64,000 bases of DNA from Rhizorhapis suberifaciens (GCF_014200045.1 NZ_JACHOV010000006.1:178871-242870); one strand, 5' to 3'. Shown: positions 54,865-64,000, counted from the stretch's first letter. Numbers and translations: made by a program. The notes: generated from the sequence alone by a model not told the origin.

Positions 54865-56544
54865 ATGGCCGTGCAATACAGCTTCGTCATGAAGGGCCTG
54901 ACCAAGACCTTCCCTGGTGCCCAGAAGCCCGTTTTCAACAATATCCACCTGCAGTTCCTGCCGGGCACGAAGATCGCCGTCATCGGCGTGAACGGTGCGG
55001 GTAAGTCCACGCTGATGAAGGTCATCGCGGGTATCGACAAGGAATTTCAGGGCGAGGCGTGGGCCGCCGAGGGTATCAAGGTCGGTTATCTGGCGCAGGA
55101 GCCTGAGCTCGATCCGTCCAAGGACGTCAAGGGCAATGTCATGGACGGCGTTCGCCCCGTTGCCGACATGATGGATCGTTTCAACGAGATCAGCATGCTG
55201 ATGGCCGATCCGCCGGAAGACGCTGATTTTGATGCGCTCATGACTGAAATGGGTGAGCTTCAGGAAAAGATCGACGCGGTGGATGGCTGGACACTCGATA
55301 ACCAGCTCGAGATCGCGATGGAAGCTCTGCGCTGTCCGCCGGGCGACGCGGACGTGAGTTCGCTTTCGGGCGGTGAAAAGCGCCGCGTGGCGCTTTGCCG
55401 CCTTCTGCTTGAAAAGCCTGAAATTCTGCTCCTCGACGAACCGACCAACCACTTGGACGCCGAAAGCGTCCAATGGCTGGAAAATCACCTGATCAATTAT
55501 GCCGGCAACGTCATCCTTGTCACCCACGACCGCTACTTCCTCGACAATGTGGTCGGTTGGGTACTGGAGCTTGATCGCGGCCGCGGCATCCCGTTCGAGG
55601 GCAATTATTCCGCTTGGCTGGAAGCCAAAGCCAAGCGGATGGCGCAGGAAGAGCGCGAAGAAGCTGGTCGCCAGAAGGCAATCAACGAAGAGCTTCAATG
55701 GATTCGTCAGTCGCCCAAGGCGCGTCAAACCAAGAGCAAGGCGCGTATCCGGGCCTTCGACGAGCTGGTCGAAAAGCAGAACGCCCGCGCACCCGGCAAG
55801 GCTCAGATCGTTATCCAGACACCTGAACGCCTTGGCAGCAAGGTGATCGAGGCAAAGGGTCTGACCAAGGCTTATGGCGATAAGTTGCTTTTCGAAAATC
55901 TCGACTTCACCCTTCCGCCTGGCGGCATCGTCGGAGTGATCGGCCCCAATGGCGCGGGCAAGTCGACCTTGTTCAAGCTTATTACGGGTAAGGAACAGCC
56001 CGACGGCGGCTCTATTGAAGTCGGTGACACGGTGAAGCTCGGTTATGTCGATCAGAGCCGTGATCATCTCGATCCAAACCATAATGTATGGGAAGAAATT
56101 TCAGGGGGTCATGACCTCATGACCATAGGCAAGCATGAAATCCAGACGCGTGCCTATGTCGGCGCGTTCAACTTCAAGGGCGTCGATCAGCAGAAGAAGG
56201 TCGGCCAACTCTCCGGCGGTGAGCGCAACCGCGTGCATATGGCAAAGCTGCTGAAAGAAGGCGGCAACGTCCTGCTGCTCGACGAACCGACCAACGATCT
56301 GGACGTCGAAACCCTTCGCGCGTTGGAAGATGCCTTGGAAAATTTCGCGGGCTGTGCCGTGGTCATCAGCCACGACCGCTTCTTCCTAGACCGCCTGGCT
56401 ACGCACATCCTCGCCTTCGAAGGCGACAGCCATGTCGAATGGTTCGAGGGGAATTTTGAAGCCTATGAAGAGGATAAGCGGCGGCGTCTGGGCGATGCGG
56501 CCGATCGGCCGACGCGCCTGGCCTACAAAAAGCTGACGCGGTAA
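54865..56544 (+). CDS. ettA: Energy-dependent translational throttle protein (ABC-F)
   Basis: 559 aa, close to E. coli EttA (555). Two ABC domains: first Walker A GVNGAGKST near residue 45, signature LSGGEKRRVALCRLL near 170; second Walker A GPNGAGKST near 360, signature LSGGERNRVHMAKLL near 450. Walker B LLLDEPTN appears in both. The arm insert in domain 1 (VRPVADMMDRFNEIS...) and PKARQTKSKARI linker are typical. Binds the ribosomal E-site and links initiation to ATP level. Confidence 0.95.
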   Translation: MAVQYSFVMKGLTKTFPGAQKPVFNNIHLQFLPGTKIAVIGVNGAGKSTLMKVIAGIDKEFQGEAWAAEGIKVGYLAQEPELDPSKDVKGNVMDGVRPVADMMDRFNEISMLMADPPEDADFDALMTEMGELQEKIDAVDGWTLDNQLEIAMEALRCPPGDADVSSLSGGEKRRVALCRLLLEKPEILLLDEPTNHLDAESVQWLENHLINYAGNVILVTHDRYFLDNVVGWVLELDRGRGIPFEGNYSAWLEAKAKRMAQEEREEAGRQKAINEELQWIRQSPKARQTKSKARIRAFDELVEKQNARAPGKAQIVIQTPERLGSKVIEAKGLTKAYGDKLLFENLDFTLPPGGIVGVIGPNGAGKSTLFKLITGKEQPDGGSIEVGDTVKLGYVDQSRDHLDPNHNVWEEISGGHDLMTIGKHEIQTRAYVGAFNFKGVDQQKKVGQLSGGERNRVHMAKLLKEGGNVLLLDEPTNDLDVETLRALEDALENFAGCAVVISHDRFFLDRLATHILAFEGDSHVEWFEGNFEAYEEDKRRRLGDAADRPTRLAYKKLTR

Positions 56545-56553
56545 TTCAAGAAT

Positions 56554-56575
56554 GGGGGCGGCGTTAGCCGTCCCC
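56554..56575 (+). terminator. Hairpin after ettA
   Basis: 9-bp stem GGGGGCGGC / GCCGTCCCC (one G-U) with loop GTTA, 10 bp past the stop. No T run follows; lies between convergent ettA and hslU. Confidence 0.5.
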
Positions 56576-56642
56576 AACTCCGCTCAGTTGATCGGGTCTC
56601 GTTTCGCTCGCGACCGGAGCCGAATCGCCCAGGCCCTCTTAC

Positions 56643-57944
56643 CTACAGCACATATTTGCTGAGGTCGGTATCGCGCGCCACGGCGGCCAACTGCCGGTCG
56701 ACATAGGCGGCATCGACGATGAAGGTTTCGCCCCTATGTTCCTCGGCATCGAAGCTGATATCTTCGAGCAGTTTTTCCATGACGGTCTGCAGGCGGCGGG
56801 CGCCGATATTTTCGACTTGACCATTCACCTCCGCGGCAATCCGAGCAACGGCGCGAATCGCGTCTTGGCGCATATCGATGGTCACCTCTTCGGTTGCCAA
56901 AAGGGCCTTATATTGTTCGGGCAGGCTGGCCTTCGTCTCACTTAGGATAGAGACGAAATCTTCTTCGGTCAGAGCCTTCAACTCGACCCGGATCGGCAAT
57001 CGGCCTTGAAGCTCCGGCAGCAGGTCGCTGGGTTTCGCGACATGGAATGCGCCTGACGCGATGAACAGGATATGGTCTGTCTTAAGCGGGCCGTATTTCG
57101 TGGAAACCGTGGTGCCTTCGATCAGCGGCAACAAGTCGCGCTGAACGCCCTCGCGGCTTACCGAACCGCCCCGTACATCGGAGACGGCAATCTTGTCGAT
57201 CTCGTCAAGGAAAACGATGCCATTCTGTTCGGCATCATTGATCGCGGTGCGGGCGACATCATCCTGATCGAGGCGTTTGTCCTGCTCTTCCTCGACCAGC
57301 TTGTCCCAAGCGTCGGCAACGCGCATCTTGCGGCGCTTCTTGTGCGATTGGCCAAATGCCTTGCTCATCATGTCGGAAAGATTGATCATGCCGACCTGCC
57401 CGCCCAATCCTGGGATTTCCATCGGCATGGAGGGGCTGTCTTCGACTTCGATCTCAAGCTCGACGTCGTTCATCGAATTTTCTTCGATCCGCTTACGGAA
57501 GCTGAGGCGAGTGGCCTCGCTCGCTTCCTTACCGGTGAGCGCATCTAGCAGGCGCTGCATTGCGGCCTCGGACGCGGCATCCCGTACAGCTTCGCGGCGG
57601 CGATCCCGTTCCAGGCGGACCGCCTCCTCGACGAGATCCCGCACGATCTGCTCCACATCGCGGCCGACATAGCCGACCTCTGTGAATTTCGTGGCCTCGA
57701 CCTTTACAAAAGGAGCATCGGCCAGCTTCGCCAGCCGGCGGGAAATTTCGGTCTTGCCGCAGCCTGTAGGCCCGATCATCAGAATATTCTTGGGCGTCAC
57801 CTCATCGCGCAATGCCTCCGACAGGTGCTGCCGCCGCCACCGGTTGCGCAGCGCCACGGCCACCGCGCGCTTTGCCTCCTGCTGGCCGATAATATGTTCG
57901 TTCAGGGCTGCAACAATGGCTTTGGGGGTAAGGTCGTCGTTCAT
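56643..57944 (-). CDS. hslU: ATP-dependent protease ATPase subunit HslU
   Basis: 433 aa from ATG at 57944 (MNDDLTPK), with GGAAACGAG upstream. AAA+ ATPase: Walker [10 protein letters not shown] near residue 59, [14 protein letters not shown] near 90, Walker [13 protein letters not shown] near 245, and the C-terminal LSKYVL that docks into HslV. The I-domain insert (about 110-240) is present. Unfolds substrates for HslV. Confidence 0.96.
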   Translation of the reverse strand: MNDDLTPKAIVAALNEHIIGQQEAKRAVAVALRNRWRRQHLSEALRDEVTPKNILMIGPTGCGKTEISRRLAKLADAPFVKVEATKFTEVGYVGRDVEQIVRDLVEEAVRLERDRRREAVRDAASEAAMQRLLDALTGKEASEATRLSFRKRIEENSMNDVELEIEVEDSPSMPMEIPGLGGQVGMINLSDMMSKAFGQSHKKRRKMRVADAWDKLVEEEQDKRLDQDDVARTAINDAEQNGIVFLDEIDKIAVSDVRGGSVSREGVQRDLLPLIEGTTVSTKYGPLKTDHILFIASGAFHVAKPSDLLPELQGRLPIRVELKALTEEDFVSILSETKASLPEQYKALLATEEVTIDMRQDAIRAVARIAAEVNGQVENIGARRLQTVMEKLLEDISFDAEEHRGETFIVDAAYVDRQLAAVARDTDLSKYVL

Positions 57945-57954
57945 AAACTCGTTT

Positions 57955-58028
57955 CCATTCGTCCCGAGTGAAGTCGGGGGGACGTTGATGCAGCGCGAAC
58001 GTGTCTCGACTTCGCTTGACACGAACGG
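57955..58028. repeat. Sphingomonad-type intergenic palindromic repeat between hslV and hslU
   Basis: Left arm from 57955 (core CGAGTGAAGTCG, 57965-57976) pairs with right arm up to 58028 (core CGACTTCGCTTG, 58007-58018). About 20 pairs with a few mismatches, loop near 57980-58003. The arms have the CGAAGTCGA style of repeats scattered in sphingomonad genomes. It fills nearly the whole 92-bp gap. Confidence 0.65.
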
Positions 58029-58036
58029 GATCGAAA

Positions 58037-58603
58037 TCAGGCGGCGCTTTCCAGCGTCTCAATCGTGAGTTGGTCGTTGGTGTACACGCAAATGTCGGCG
58101 GCGACGGCCATCGCTTTGCGTGCCAGCGTTTCTGCGTCGTCTTCGTAAGAGATCAAGGCCCGGGCGGCCGCCAGGGCGAAATTACCCCCCGAACCGATCG
58201 CCGCAATGCCATCGATCGGTTCCAACACGTCACCATTACCGGTGATGATGAGGGTGATGTCCTTGTCTGCCACGGCCATCATCGCTTCCAGATTGCGGAG
58301 ATATTTATCCGTCCGCCAATCCTTCGCCAATTCCACGGCTGCACGCATCAACTGGCCGCCATGGCGCTCCAGCTTTCCCTCCAATCGTTCGAAGAGGGTG
58401 AAGGCGTCTGCGGTTGCGCCAGCAAAGCCGCCGATGACGGAGCCGTCATGCAGCCGGCGAACCTTGCGCGCATTGGGCTTCATCACCGTCTGACCCATGG
58501 AGACCTGGCCGTCCCCTGCGACGACGACCTTTCCATTCTTCCGCACTGACAGGATAGTTGTGCCATGCCATACGGGCATGGCGTTTCGTTCGTTTCCGCT
58601 CAT
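58037..58603 (-). CDS. hslV: ATP-dependent protease proteolytic subunit HslV
   Basis: 188 aa from ATG at 58603 (MSGNERN); a start at 58579 (MPVW) is possible. N-terminal nucleophile protease: after processing, the Thr in HGTTILSV (residue 15) would be the catalytic N-terminus. [16 protein letters not shown] and [22 protein letters not shown] are typical. A short propeptide, as in other alphaproteobacteria, explains residues 1-14. Paired with hslU downstream. Confidence 0.95.
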   Translation of the reverse strand: MSGNERNAMPVWHGTTILSVRKNGKVVVAGDGQVSMGQTVMKPNARKVRRLHDGSVIGGFAGATADAFTLFERLEGKLERHGGQLMRAAVELAKDWRTDKYLRNLEAMMAVADKDITLIITGNGDVLEPIDGIAAIGSGGNFALAAARALISYEDDAETLARKAMAVAADICVYTNDQLTIETLESAA

Positions 58604-58661
58604 GAGCGGCCATATGGTATGGCACCGTGCCGACTGCAAGGCGATGTTGGAGGCATTCTGA

Positions 58662-59864
58662 TCAAGGCGTGAAGCTCCTTGGCGCGGGGTCGATCACCGC
58701 GAAGCTGCCCGGATTGATCTGCTGAACCTCAAGCGCGCGCTGGGCTATCCCATTCCGGTCGAAACGGAACGCGCCGTCAATGCCCGAAAAGCCGCCTTCG
58801 TCGATCAGCTTGCGAGCAGGGAAGGGCGTGCCCACCCGCCAGTCCTGAGCCACGCGGACGGTCAGCAGAACGGCGTCATAGCCAAGCGCCGCCAACCGAA
58901 AAGGCGTTTCGCCATATCGAGCACGATATTTGGCGGCGAGCTGGCGATAGAGGCCATCGGATACACTCGCAAACCATGCGCCTCGCAGCGCTGGCGCGCC
59001 GGCCAGATTACTTTCGGTGTTCCAAAGCTCAGTTCCCAAGATCTTTGCCTGACCTCCGCCATTGCTCCGGATAAGCGGCGCGGCCTGGATCGCTACCCGC
59101 CCGCTATCGGCAATGAGAATGGCGTCATAGCTGCCATCCTGCGGCAGTTTCTTAATTGCCGAAGTGATGGAGCTGGCGCTCCGATCAAAGGTTTGCATTG
59201 AAACCACCGTGCCGCCTGCGGCTTCCACCCCGCGTAAAAGGGCCGTGGCGGCTCGCTCGCCATAGGTGCCGCGCGGCACGAGACCGGCAAAGCGGCTCAT
59301 GCCCTTCGACTTGGCGTACATCAGGACGCGATTGATCGATTCGGCGGGGTTGTACCCCATCAGGAACACGCCATTGCCCCCAATGCTCACATCATTCGAA
59401 AAGCTGATGATCGGGACCCCGGCCTTGCGCGCCACAGGAGCGACCTCTCGCACATTTTCCGCTAGGAGGGGCCCCAGGATCAGCTTGTTGCCATCCGCAA
59501 TAGCCCGTTGAGCGGCGGCGGCGGTGCCACTGCTGGTGTCATAGGTGGTGATGCGCAGCTTTTGCGTCTTGGTATCGAGCAGGGCCAGCGTTGTGGCATT
59601 GGCGATAGACCGGCCGACATTGGCGTTGGTGCCAGACATCGGAACCAGAAGGGCCACACGGTGACGGGCGGCGTCGGTGGGAAGGCCGGGCTGTATAGGG
59701 CCGGGCTCTGTGGGCGTCGGTGCCGTTGACGGAGGCGCTTCGCCCCGCGGGATGAGCGACTGACAGCCTGCGATCAACAAAGCGCCCGCCATGGCCGCCA
59801 ACCGCATGAAATTCCCGCCGGCGGACCATAAGCCCGCTTGCCGTTCGACACCCGTCTCTGCCAT
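58662..59864 (-). CDS. LppC-family lipoprotein (penicillin-binding protein activator)
   Basis: 400 aa from ATG at 59864, with AGGA 8 bp upstream; MRLAAM at 59807 gives a shorter leader. Lipobox LIAGC with lipid Cys at about residue 34. Then a Pro-rich linker ([16 protein letters not shown]) and a periplasmic-binding-protein fold: [14 protein letters not shown] near 72, [30 protein letters not shown] near 130, [13 protein letters not shown]. LppC/LpoA proteins activate PBP1a. Divergent from rsmI with only 10 bp between starts. Confidence 0.87.
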   Translation of the reverse strand: MAETGVERQAGLWSAGGNFMRLAAMAGALLIAGCQSLIPRGEAPPSTAPTPTEPGPIQPGLPTDAARHRVALLVPMSGTNANVGRSIANATTLALLDTKTQKLRITTYDTSSGTAAAAQRAIADGNKLILGPLLAENVREVAPVARKAGVPIISFSNDVSIGGNGVFLMGYNPAESINRVLMYAKSKGMSRFAGLVPRGTYGERAATALLRGVEAAGGTVVSMQTFDRSASSITSAIKKLPQDGSYDAILIADSGRVAIQAAPLIRSNGGGQAKILGTELWNTESNLAGAPALRGAWFASVSDGLYRQLAAKYRARYGETPFRLAALGYDAVLLTVRVAQDWRVGTPFPARKLIDEGGFSGIDGAFRFDRNGIAQRALEVQQINPGSFAVIDPAPRSFTP

Positions 59865-59874
59865 TGAGAATCCT

Positions 59875-60714
59875 ATGATTAGCAAATTTCAACCCGGTCT
59901 TTATATCGTGGCGGGGCCGATCGGCAACTTGTCTGATCTGACGCCCCGGGCAGCCGAACTTCTGAGGGAAGCGGATGTCGTGGCCGTGGAGGATACAAGG
60001 GTGAGCGCAAAGTTGCTGCGCCACGCCGGATCGGACCGCCCGATGGTGCCCTATCACGACCACAGCAGCGAGCATCTTCGCGCGCAATTGGTGGAGCGGA
60101 TGTCAAGCGAGGTCGTAGCGCTGCTTTCTGATGCAGGAACGCCGCTGATTTCCGATCCTGGCTATAAGCTGGTCCGTGATGCGCGGGCGGCCGGACGGCA
60201 TGTGACGACACTTCCGGGGCCTAGCGCCGCGATTGCCGCCTTGACGCTGTCCGGCCTGCCAACGGATCGCTTCCTCTTTGTCGGTTTTCTCCCTTCGAAG
60301 GAGAAGGCGCGGGCAGATGCGCTGGACGAAATAGCAGCCTTGCGGGCAACGCTGATCTTCTACGAAAGCGGACCGCGGCTCTCCGCCAGTATCGCGGCTA
60401 TGGCGGCGCAGTTGGGGGATCGTGATGCGGCTGTGGTTCGGGAGATCAGCAAGGCGTTCGAGGAGACGGTGACGGGACGGCTTTCGGAGCTTTCCAACCG
60501 CTATGTCGCAGCGCCTCCCAAAGGGGAGATCGTGGTCATCGTCGGGCCGCCGGGAGAGGCTCCGCCGCCCAGCCAGGAAGACAGCGATACAGCGTTGAAG
60601 GAGGCCATGGAACGTCTGCCGATATCCAAGGCGGCGGGGGAGGTCGCGGTTAAGTTCGGACTTGATCGGCGGACGCTTTATGCGCGCGCACTGGAGTTGA
60701 AGGAAGGCGGATGA
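59875..60714 (+). CDS. rsmI: 16S rRNA (cytidine1402-2'-O)-methyltransferase
   Basis: 279 aa from ATG at 59875; the longer reading to 59791 lies over the divergent gene. Tetrapyrrole-methylase fold: LYIVAGPIGNLSDLTPRA near residue 8, VAVEDTRVSAKLL near 36, SDAGTPLISDPGYKLV near 83, LPGPSAAIAAL near 112 and FLPSKEKAR. Modifies C1402 in the ribosomal P-site. Overlaps yraN by 4 bp. Confidence 0.95.
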   Translation: MISKFQPGLYIVAGPIGNLSDLTPRAAELLREADVVAVEDTRVSAKLLRHAGSDRPMVPYHDHSSEHLRAQLVERMSSEVVALLSDAGTPLISDPGYKLVRDARAAGRHVTTLPGPSAAIAALTLSGLPTDRFLFVGFLPSKEKARADALDEIAALRATLIFYESGPRLSASIAAMAAQLGDRDAAVVREISKAFEETVTGRLSELSNRYVAAPPKGEIVVIVGPPGEAPPPSQEDSDTALKEAMERLPISKAAGEVAVKFGLDRRTLYARALELKEGG

Positions 60715-61064
60715 AGCGTCAGCAGGCTGAAGCGCGTGGCCGTCGCGCAGAGACGCTTTGCGCATGGTGGCTGCGTATGAAGGGCTGGCGCATATTGGCG
60801 CGACGTGTGCGTACCCGCATGGGCGAGGTGGACCTGATCGCTCGGCGCGGCCGGATAGTCGCTTTCGTTGAAGTGAAAGCGCGCGGCACGCTGGCAGAAC
60901 TTGACTTCGCCATCGACGAGCGTCGTTTAGGGCGTGTCGCGGCGGCAGCACGCATGCTGGCCCCTCGCTATGTTCGGAACGGCGATGATGTGCGGATTGA
61001 CGTAATGCTGCTTGCGCCGCGCCAATTGCCGCGCCATCTGATCAATGTCTGGCATGGTGGTTAA
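60711..61064 (+). CDS. yraN: YraN-family (UPF0102) nuclease-like protein
   Basis: 117 aa. Restriction-endonuclease-like fold: GRRAETLCAWWLRMKGWRILARRVRTRMGEVDLIAR with the D-L-I metal motif, and VAFVEVKARG holding E-x-K. The biological role is unclear. ATGA overlap with rsmI; gshB follows by 29 bp, forming a three-gene unit. Confidence 0.9.
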   Translation: MKRQQAEARGRRAETLCAWWLRMKGWRILARRVRTRMGEVDLIARRGRIVAFVEVKARGTLAELDFAIDERRLGRVAAAARMLAPRYVRNGDDVRIDVMLLAPRQLPRHLINVWHGG

Positions 61065-61093
61065 GTCCATTGGAACTCGACAAGGAATAAAAA

Positions 61094-62050
61094 ATGACGC
61101 TGAAAGTCGCCGTGCAGATGGATCCGATGCACTCTATCAAAATTGGTGGCGATTCCACCTTTCACCTGATGTTGGCGGCGCAAAGGCGGGGGCATGAGCT
61201 GTTTCATTATCAGGCGCCCGATCTTAATTACCGCGACGGCAGGGTTTGGGCGAAAGCTTATCCGGTGAGGGTACAGGCGATTGAAGGCGAGCATTTCAGC
61301 TTCGGGAAAGGCGTAAAGCTGGACTTGGGCCGTGAAGCCGACGTCGTTTTGATGCGTCAGGATCCTCCCTTCGATCTTGGATATATCACCGCGACCCACC
61401 TGCTGGAACGCATCATGGACGAAACCCTGGTAGTGAATAACCCGGTTTCAGTCCGCAACGCGCCAGAAAAAGTGTTTGTTCTGGACTATGCCCGTTTCAT
61501 GCCGCCGACGCTCATCACCCGCAGCCTGGAAGAAGTGCGAGCGTTCCAGGCCGAGCATGGCGACATCGTCGTGAAACCCTTGCATGGGAATGCCGGCAGC
61601 GCCGTTTTCCGCATCGGGGCCGATGGAGCCAACCTTGCCGCTCTAACCGAATTATTCGGACAGGTCTGGGTGGAACCCTTCATGGTTCAAGCCTTTATCA
61701 AGGAGGTGTCCGGCGGGGATAAGCGGATCGTGCTGGTCGATGGAGAAGTAGCCGGCGCCATCAACAGGTTGCCCGGAAAAGGTGAGATCCGGTCGAACCT
61801 TGCGGCAGGGGGGTATGCGGAGAAAACCGAATTGACCGCCAGCGAGCTGGAAATTTGCGAGGCGCTGAAACCCCAACTGAAAAAGCGGGGGCTGCTTTTT
61901 GTCGGAATTGACGTGATCGGCGGCAAGTGGCTCACGGAAATCAATGTGACGTCGCCAACCGGGATAGTGGCGATCGACAAGTTCAATGGCACCGACACAG
62001 GCGGAATGATCTGGGATGCCATAGAGCGTCGACTGAAAGGGCCGCGTTAG
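61094..62050 (+). CDS. gshB: Glutathione synthetase
   Basis: 318 aa. Prokaryotic ATP-grasp type. N-terminal VAVQMDPMHSIKIGGDSTFHLMLAAQRRGHEL is diagnostic; VLMRQDPPFDLGYITATHLLE near 77, VVKPLHGNAGSAVFRI near 160 and FVGIDVIGGKWLTEINVTSPTG near 273 form the ATP site. Joins gamma-Glu-Cys and Gly. AAGGAATA lies before the ATG. Confidence 0.96.
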   Translation: MTLKVAVQMDPMHSIKIGGDSTFHLMLAAQRRGHELFHYQAPDLNYRDGRVWAKAYPVRVQAIEGEHFSFGKGVKLDLGREADVVLMRQDPPFDLGYITATHLLERIMDETLVVNNPVSVRNAPEKVFVLDYARFMPPTLITRSLEEVRAFQAEHGDIVVKPLHGNAGSAVFRIGADGANLAALTELFGQVWVEPFMVQAFIKEVSGGDKRIVLVDGEVAGAINRLPGKGEIRSNLAAGGYAEKTELTASELEICEALKPQLKKRGLLFVGIDVIGGKWLTEINVTSPTGIVAIDKFNGTDTGGMIWDAIERRLKGPR

Positions 62051-62082
62051 AAATGGCACCCATTTACCGCCCGGGTTTGGCT

Positions 62083-62979
62083 TCAGGCCCTTGGATGTGC
62101 ATTTCTGTATACGTCCAGCAAGTGCGCCGCGTCCACCTGCGTATAAATCTGGGTCGAGCTTAAACTCGCGTGACCCAGCAACTCCTGTAAGGATCGTAAG
62201 TCCGCGCCTCGGCCCAGAAGGTGCGTCGCAAAGCTATGCCGCAGGGCGTGCGGCGTGGTCCGCTCCGAAAGACCCAGACGTCGTCGCGCGCCCTGTACAG
62301 CACGGCGAATGAGTGCAGGGGAGAGGGGGCCACCCTGCTTTCCCCGGAAAATGGGCTCATCGAGGATCGCCTTCCAAGGACAAACCGATAAATAAGCCTC
62401 GATCGCGTCTCGCACTTGCGGCAGCAGGGGGACGATCCGGGTCTTTCCGCGCTTACCGGTCACTCGAAGGGTCTCGCCCAGCGGCAATATATTACCCGCC
62501 AGACCCAAAGCCTCACTGATGCGAAGCCCAGCGCCATATAGCAGCAGTAATACCGCCCAATCCCGTGCGCCAATCCATCCTTCGCTACGCTGCTCACTAA
62601 TGTCTTCGGCTAGGGCGATGGCTTCGTCGGGCGAGATTGGACGCGGCACTCCGGGCTTCACCCTCGGTCCTTTTATCGCAGGGACATGAGCCTCAGTCCC
62701 TCCTGCAAATTTCAGAAAGCCCCGCACCGCTGACAGTTCGCGCGCCGCAGAAGCATTGCCCAGACCATCCGTTCGCCGATGAGCCAGAAAGGCGCGTAGG
62801 TCAGCGGGTGTGAGCGATGCTAAAACTTGCCCAGTGACCGCCGTACCATGATGGTCCTGAAGAAAATTCAACAGCCGCTCGGCGGCCGCAACATAAGCGC
62901 GCACTGTGTGCGGCGATCGGCGCCGGTCTTGTGCCAGATATAGACGCCATCGTTCCAGTAAAGATTGCGCCGCGGTCAT
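62083..62979 (-). CDS. xerC: Tyrosine recombinase, XerC type
   Basis: 298 aa. N-terminal core-binding SAM-like domain (1-105) and catalytic domain with YGAGLRISEALGL (Arg), KRGKTRIVPL (Lys), HALRHSFATHLLGRGADL (His-x-x-Arg), LLGHASLSSTQIYTQVD (His and nucleophile Tyr). All RKHRHY positions are present. Most likely XerC, which resolves chromosome dimers at dif; XerD is a second choice. Convergent with gshB. Not next to other integration genes, so not a mobile element. Confidence 0.88.
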   Translation of the reverse strand: MTAAQSLLERWRLYLAQDRRRSPHTVRAYVAAAERLLNFLQDHHGTAVTGQVLASLTPADLRAFLAHRRTDGLGNASAARELSAVRGFLKFAGGTEAHVPAIKGPRVKPGVPRPISPDEAIALAEDISEQRSEGWIGARDWAVLLLLYGAGLRISEALGLAGNILPLGETLRVTGKRGKTRIVPLLPQVRDAIEAYLSVCPWKAILDEPIFRGKQGGPLSPALIRRAVQGARRRLGLSERTTPHALRHSFATHLLGRGADLRSLQELLGHASLSSTQIYTQVDAAHLLDVYRNAHPRA

Positions 62980-63221
62980 GCCTCGCTTTTAGAATGAGAG
63001 GATCACCCAGCCAAGAGCTTACGGGATATTCCTTCTCGGCTTTCGGAAAGCAACGGGGCGGTGGCACCGGACATCGCGGGTATCGCAAATTGTGTCGGCA
63101 CTTATCGACTTGATTTCATGCTCCGACCGCTGAACCTGCTCACCATCCCTGGCCTGAAGGCGCGAAGGCGGAAGCCGTGCAGCGCAGGCTCCTTATTCGG
63201 AGATCTTGGCCCCGAAAGGCT
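62980..63221. other. 242-bp intergenic region, nothing recognised
   Basis: Between the xerC start and the TetR stop. Contains upstream sequence for xerC. No convincing gene, repeat or terminator was seen. Confidence 0.4.
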
Positions 63222-63857
63222 TCACCCTAGCGCATTCCTAAAATGCAGCGGCGGCGACAACACGCCGCCAAGCGCCAGTTCGAACCCGGCGGCGAGGACC
63301 TTGCGATCGCTGACCGGATGAGTACCCGCATGAATCAGTAGCGCGCGCGCCATCACAAGCAGCATTTCGACACGTGCGTCGACTTCCTTCGGATCCAGCC
63401 CCTCCAGCACCGTTTCCATAATCTTGCGGCTTTCCTCGCGGAAACGCCGATCTGCACGCAAGACCAATTCTGCAACCTTGGGATTGCGTCCCGCCTCGGC
63501 CAGGACTTCCAACGCGAGCGCCGCGCGATCATGGTCGAGCAGCCACATGATCTTGTTTAGGAACGCGTCGATGATCGTGGGGACCCCGAGACCCGCATAA
63601 TCGCCCAGTTGCGTTATGTGCAGCATGAAATCCTCGAAATCGCGCTCGCTGAGCGCGATCATGATCGCCTCCTTGTTCTCGAAATATTGGTAGATATGGC
63701 CAACGCTCATTTCCGCTTCAGCAGCGATGCGGCTCATGCTTGCCGCGTGAAACCCCTCGGCACGAACGCAAGCGCGGGCCGCTTTTAAAATCTGGGCCTG
63801 CCGTCGCTCCGTGCGTTCTTCCTGTCGCGACGTTGCTGCTGCTGATCGTGCCATCAT
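63222..63857 (-). CDS. TetR/AcrR-family transcriptional regulator
   Basis: 211 aa from ATG at 63857 or 63854 (AAAGGCG upstream). N-terminal HTH: RRQAQILKAARACVRAEGFHAASMSRIAAEAEMSVGHIYQYFENKEAIMIAL (residues 17-70). The C-terminal ligand domain (about 80-205) is helical. A palindrome at 63936-63947 lies 79 bp upstream and likely is its operator, shared with a rightward gene beyond the window. Probably controls an efflux or degradation gene there. Confidence 0.9.
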   Translation of the reverse strand: MMARSAAATSRQEERTERRQAQILKAARACVRAEGFHAASMSRIAAEAEMSVGHIYQYFENKEAIMIALSERDFEDFMLHITQLGDYAGLGVPTIIDAFLNKIMWLLDHDRAALALEVLAEAGRNPKVAELVLRADRRFREESRKIMETVLEGLDPKEVDARVEMLLVMARALLIHAGTHPVSDRKVLAAGFELALGGVLSPPLHFRNALG

Positions 63858-63935
63858 CGCCTTTCTGTGCTATCGTTCGAAACACGCCCCTGATTGTTCC
63901 AACCGATAGCGAATTAAGGGCATGAATGTAAGAGT

Positions 63936-63947
63936 GAATGATCATTC
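63936..63947. promoter_or_regulatory. Probable TetR-family operator
   Basis: GAATGATCATTC, a perfect 12-bp palindrome in the TetR upstream region. A TTGAC element (63956-63960) follows on the plus strand, fitting a divergent promoter. Confidence 0.55.
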
Positions 63948-64000
63948 TTTTCTTGTTGACTTGGGTATGGGACGGGCGCAACATTCCCCTTGGCTTTGTG

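Noticed and set aside
54844..56082. 412-codon open frame antisense to ettA
   Set aside because: Shadow of the ABC-F gene; composition (many His, Gln, Arg) is not protein-like.
62083..62979. Phage or island integrase
   Set aside because: Length and sequence fit housekeeping XerC; no tRNA, att repeat or phage genes are nearby.
63061..63321. 86-codon frame on the plus strand near the tetR end
   Set aside because: No ribosome-binding site or domain, and its 3' part overlaps the tetR coding end.

Overview
The window is a 64 kb chromosomal segment of a high-GC alphaproteobacterium, most likely a sphingomonad (Sphingobium/Sphingomonas-like). The basis is gene order and content: a histidine-kinase homologue with Tyr in place of the phospho-acceptor His (DivL), followed by tsaE-amgK-murU-addB-addA-trxA; a split methionine synthase behind a SahR-type regulator; hslVU; lppC divergent from rsmI-yraN-gshB; an UrcA-family protein; and short Ala/Asn/Glu-repeat lipoproteins. 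No phage, plasmid, IS element, CRISPR array, rRNA or tRNA gene was seen. About 60 protein genes are called.

Layout. 1-2.9 kb: envelope-glycan genes (partial acyltransferase, GtrA-like protein, large GT-C-like membrane protein). 2.9-11.2 kb: housekeeping genes (tadA, rpmB, glpX, rarD-like) with several secreted or unknown proteins, a ThDP enzyme and a PilZ protein. 11.4-16.2 kb: an UrcA protein, a LytS/LytTR two-component pair, small unknown proteins, trmB and two small lipoproteins. 16.4-22.2 kb: the methionine-cycle operon sahR-metF-metH(N)-metH(C). 22.2-33.6 kb: a surface-glycan locus with a beta-helix protein, a membrane protein, a GT4, two single GT2 enzymes, a double-GT2 enzyme, an ABC exporter, galE and a UDP-glucuronate decarboxylase. 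33.8-37.1 kb: amn, a peroxiredoxin, yqgE and a secreted unknown. 37.2-50.1 kb: ahcY, divL, tsaE, amgK, murU, addB, addA, trxA. 50.2-59.9 kb: a lipoprotein, an IMPase-family phosphatase, argJ, a repeat lipoprotein, an M28 peptidase, ettA, hslU, hslV and an LppC-family lipoprotein. 59.9-64 kb: rsmI, yraN, gshB, a XerC-type recombinase and a TetR regulator.

How the genes work together. The clearest circuit is methionine/SAH recycling. An identical 20-bp operator, ATATAAAGA-AA-TCTTTATAT, lies in front of sahR-metF-metH and in front of ahcY, 20 kb away. SahR probably senses S-adenosylhomocysteine and controls both its hydrolysis (AhcY) and remethylation of homocysteine (MetF, MetH). The ahcY leader also holds a strong hairpin whose arms can re-pair with downstream sequence into a second, exclusive fold. 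This is the best candidate for an undescribed element here. A second group links cell cycle and envelope: DivL, peptidoglycan recycling (AmgK/MurU), and a few CtrA-like TTAA-N7-TTAA boxes elsewhere. The 24-34 kb block looks like a locus for making and exporting a glycan with UDP-Gal- and UDP-Xyl-derived sugars; its product is unknown.
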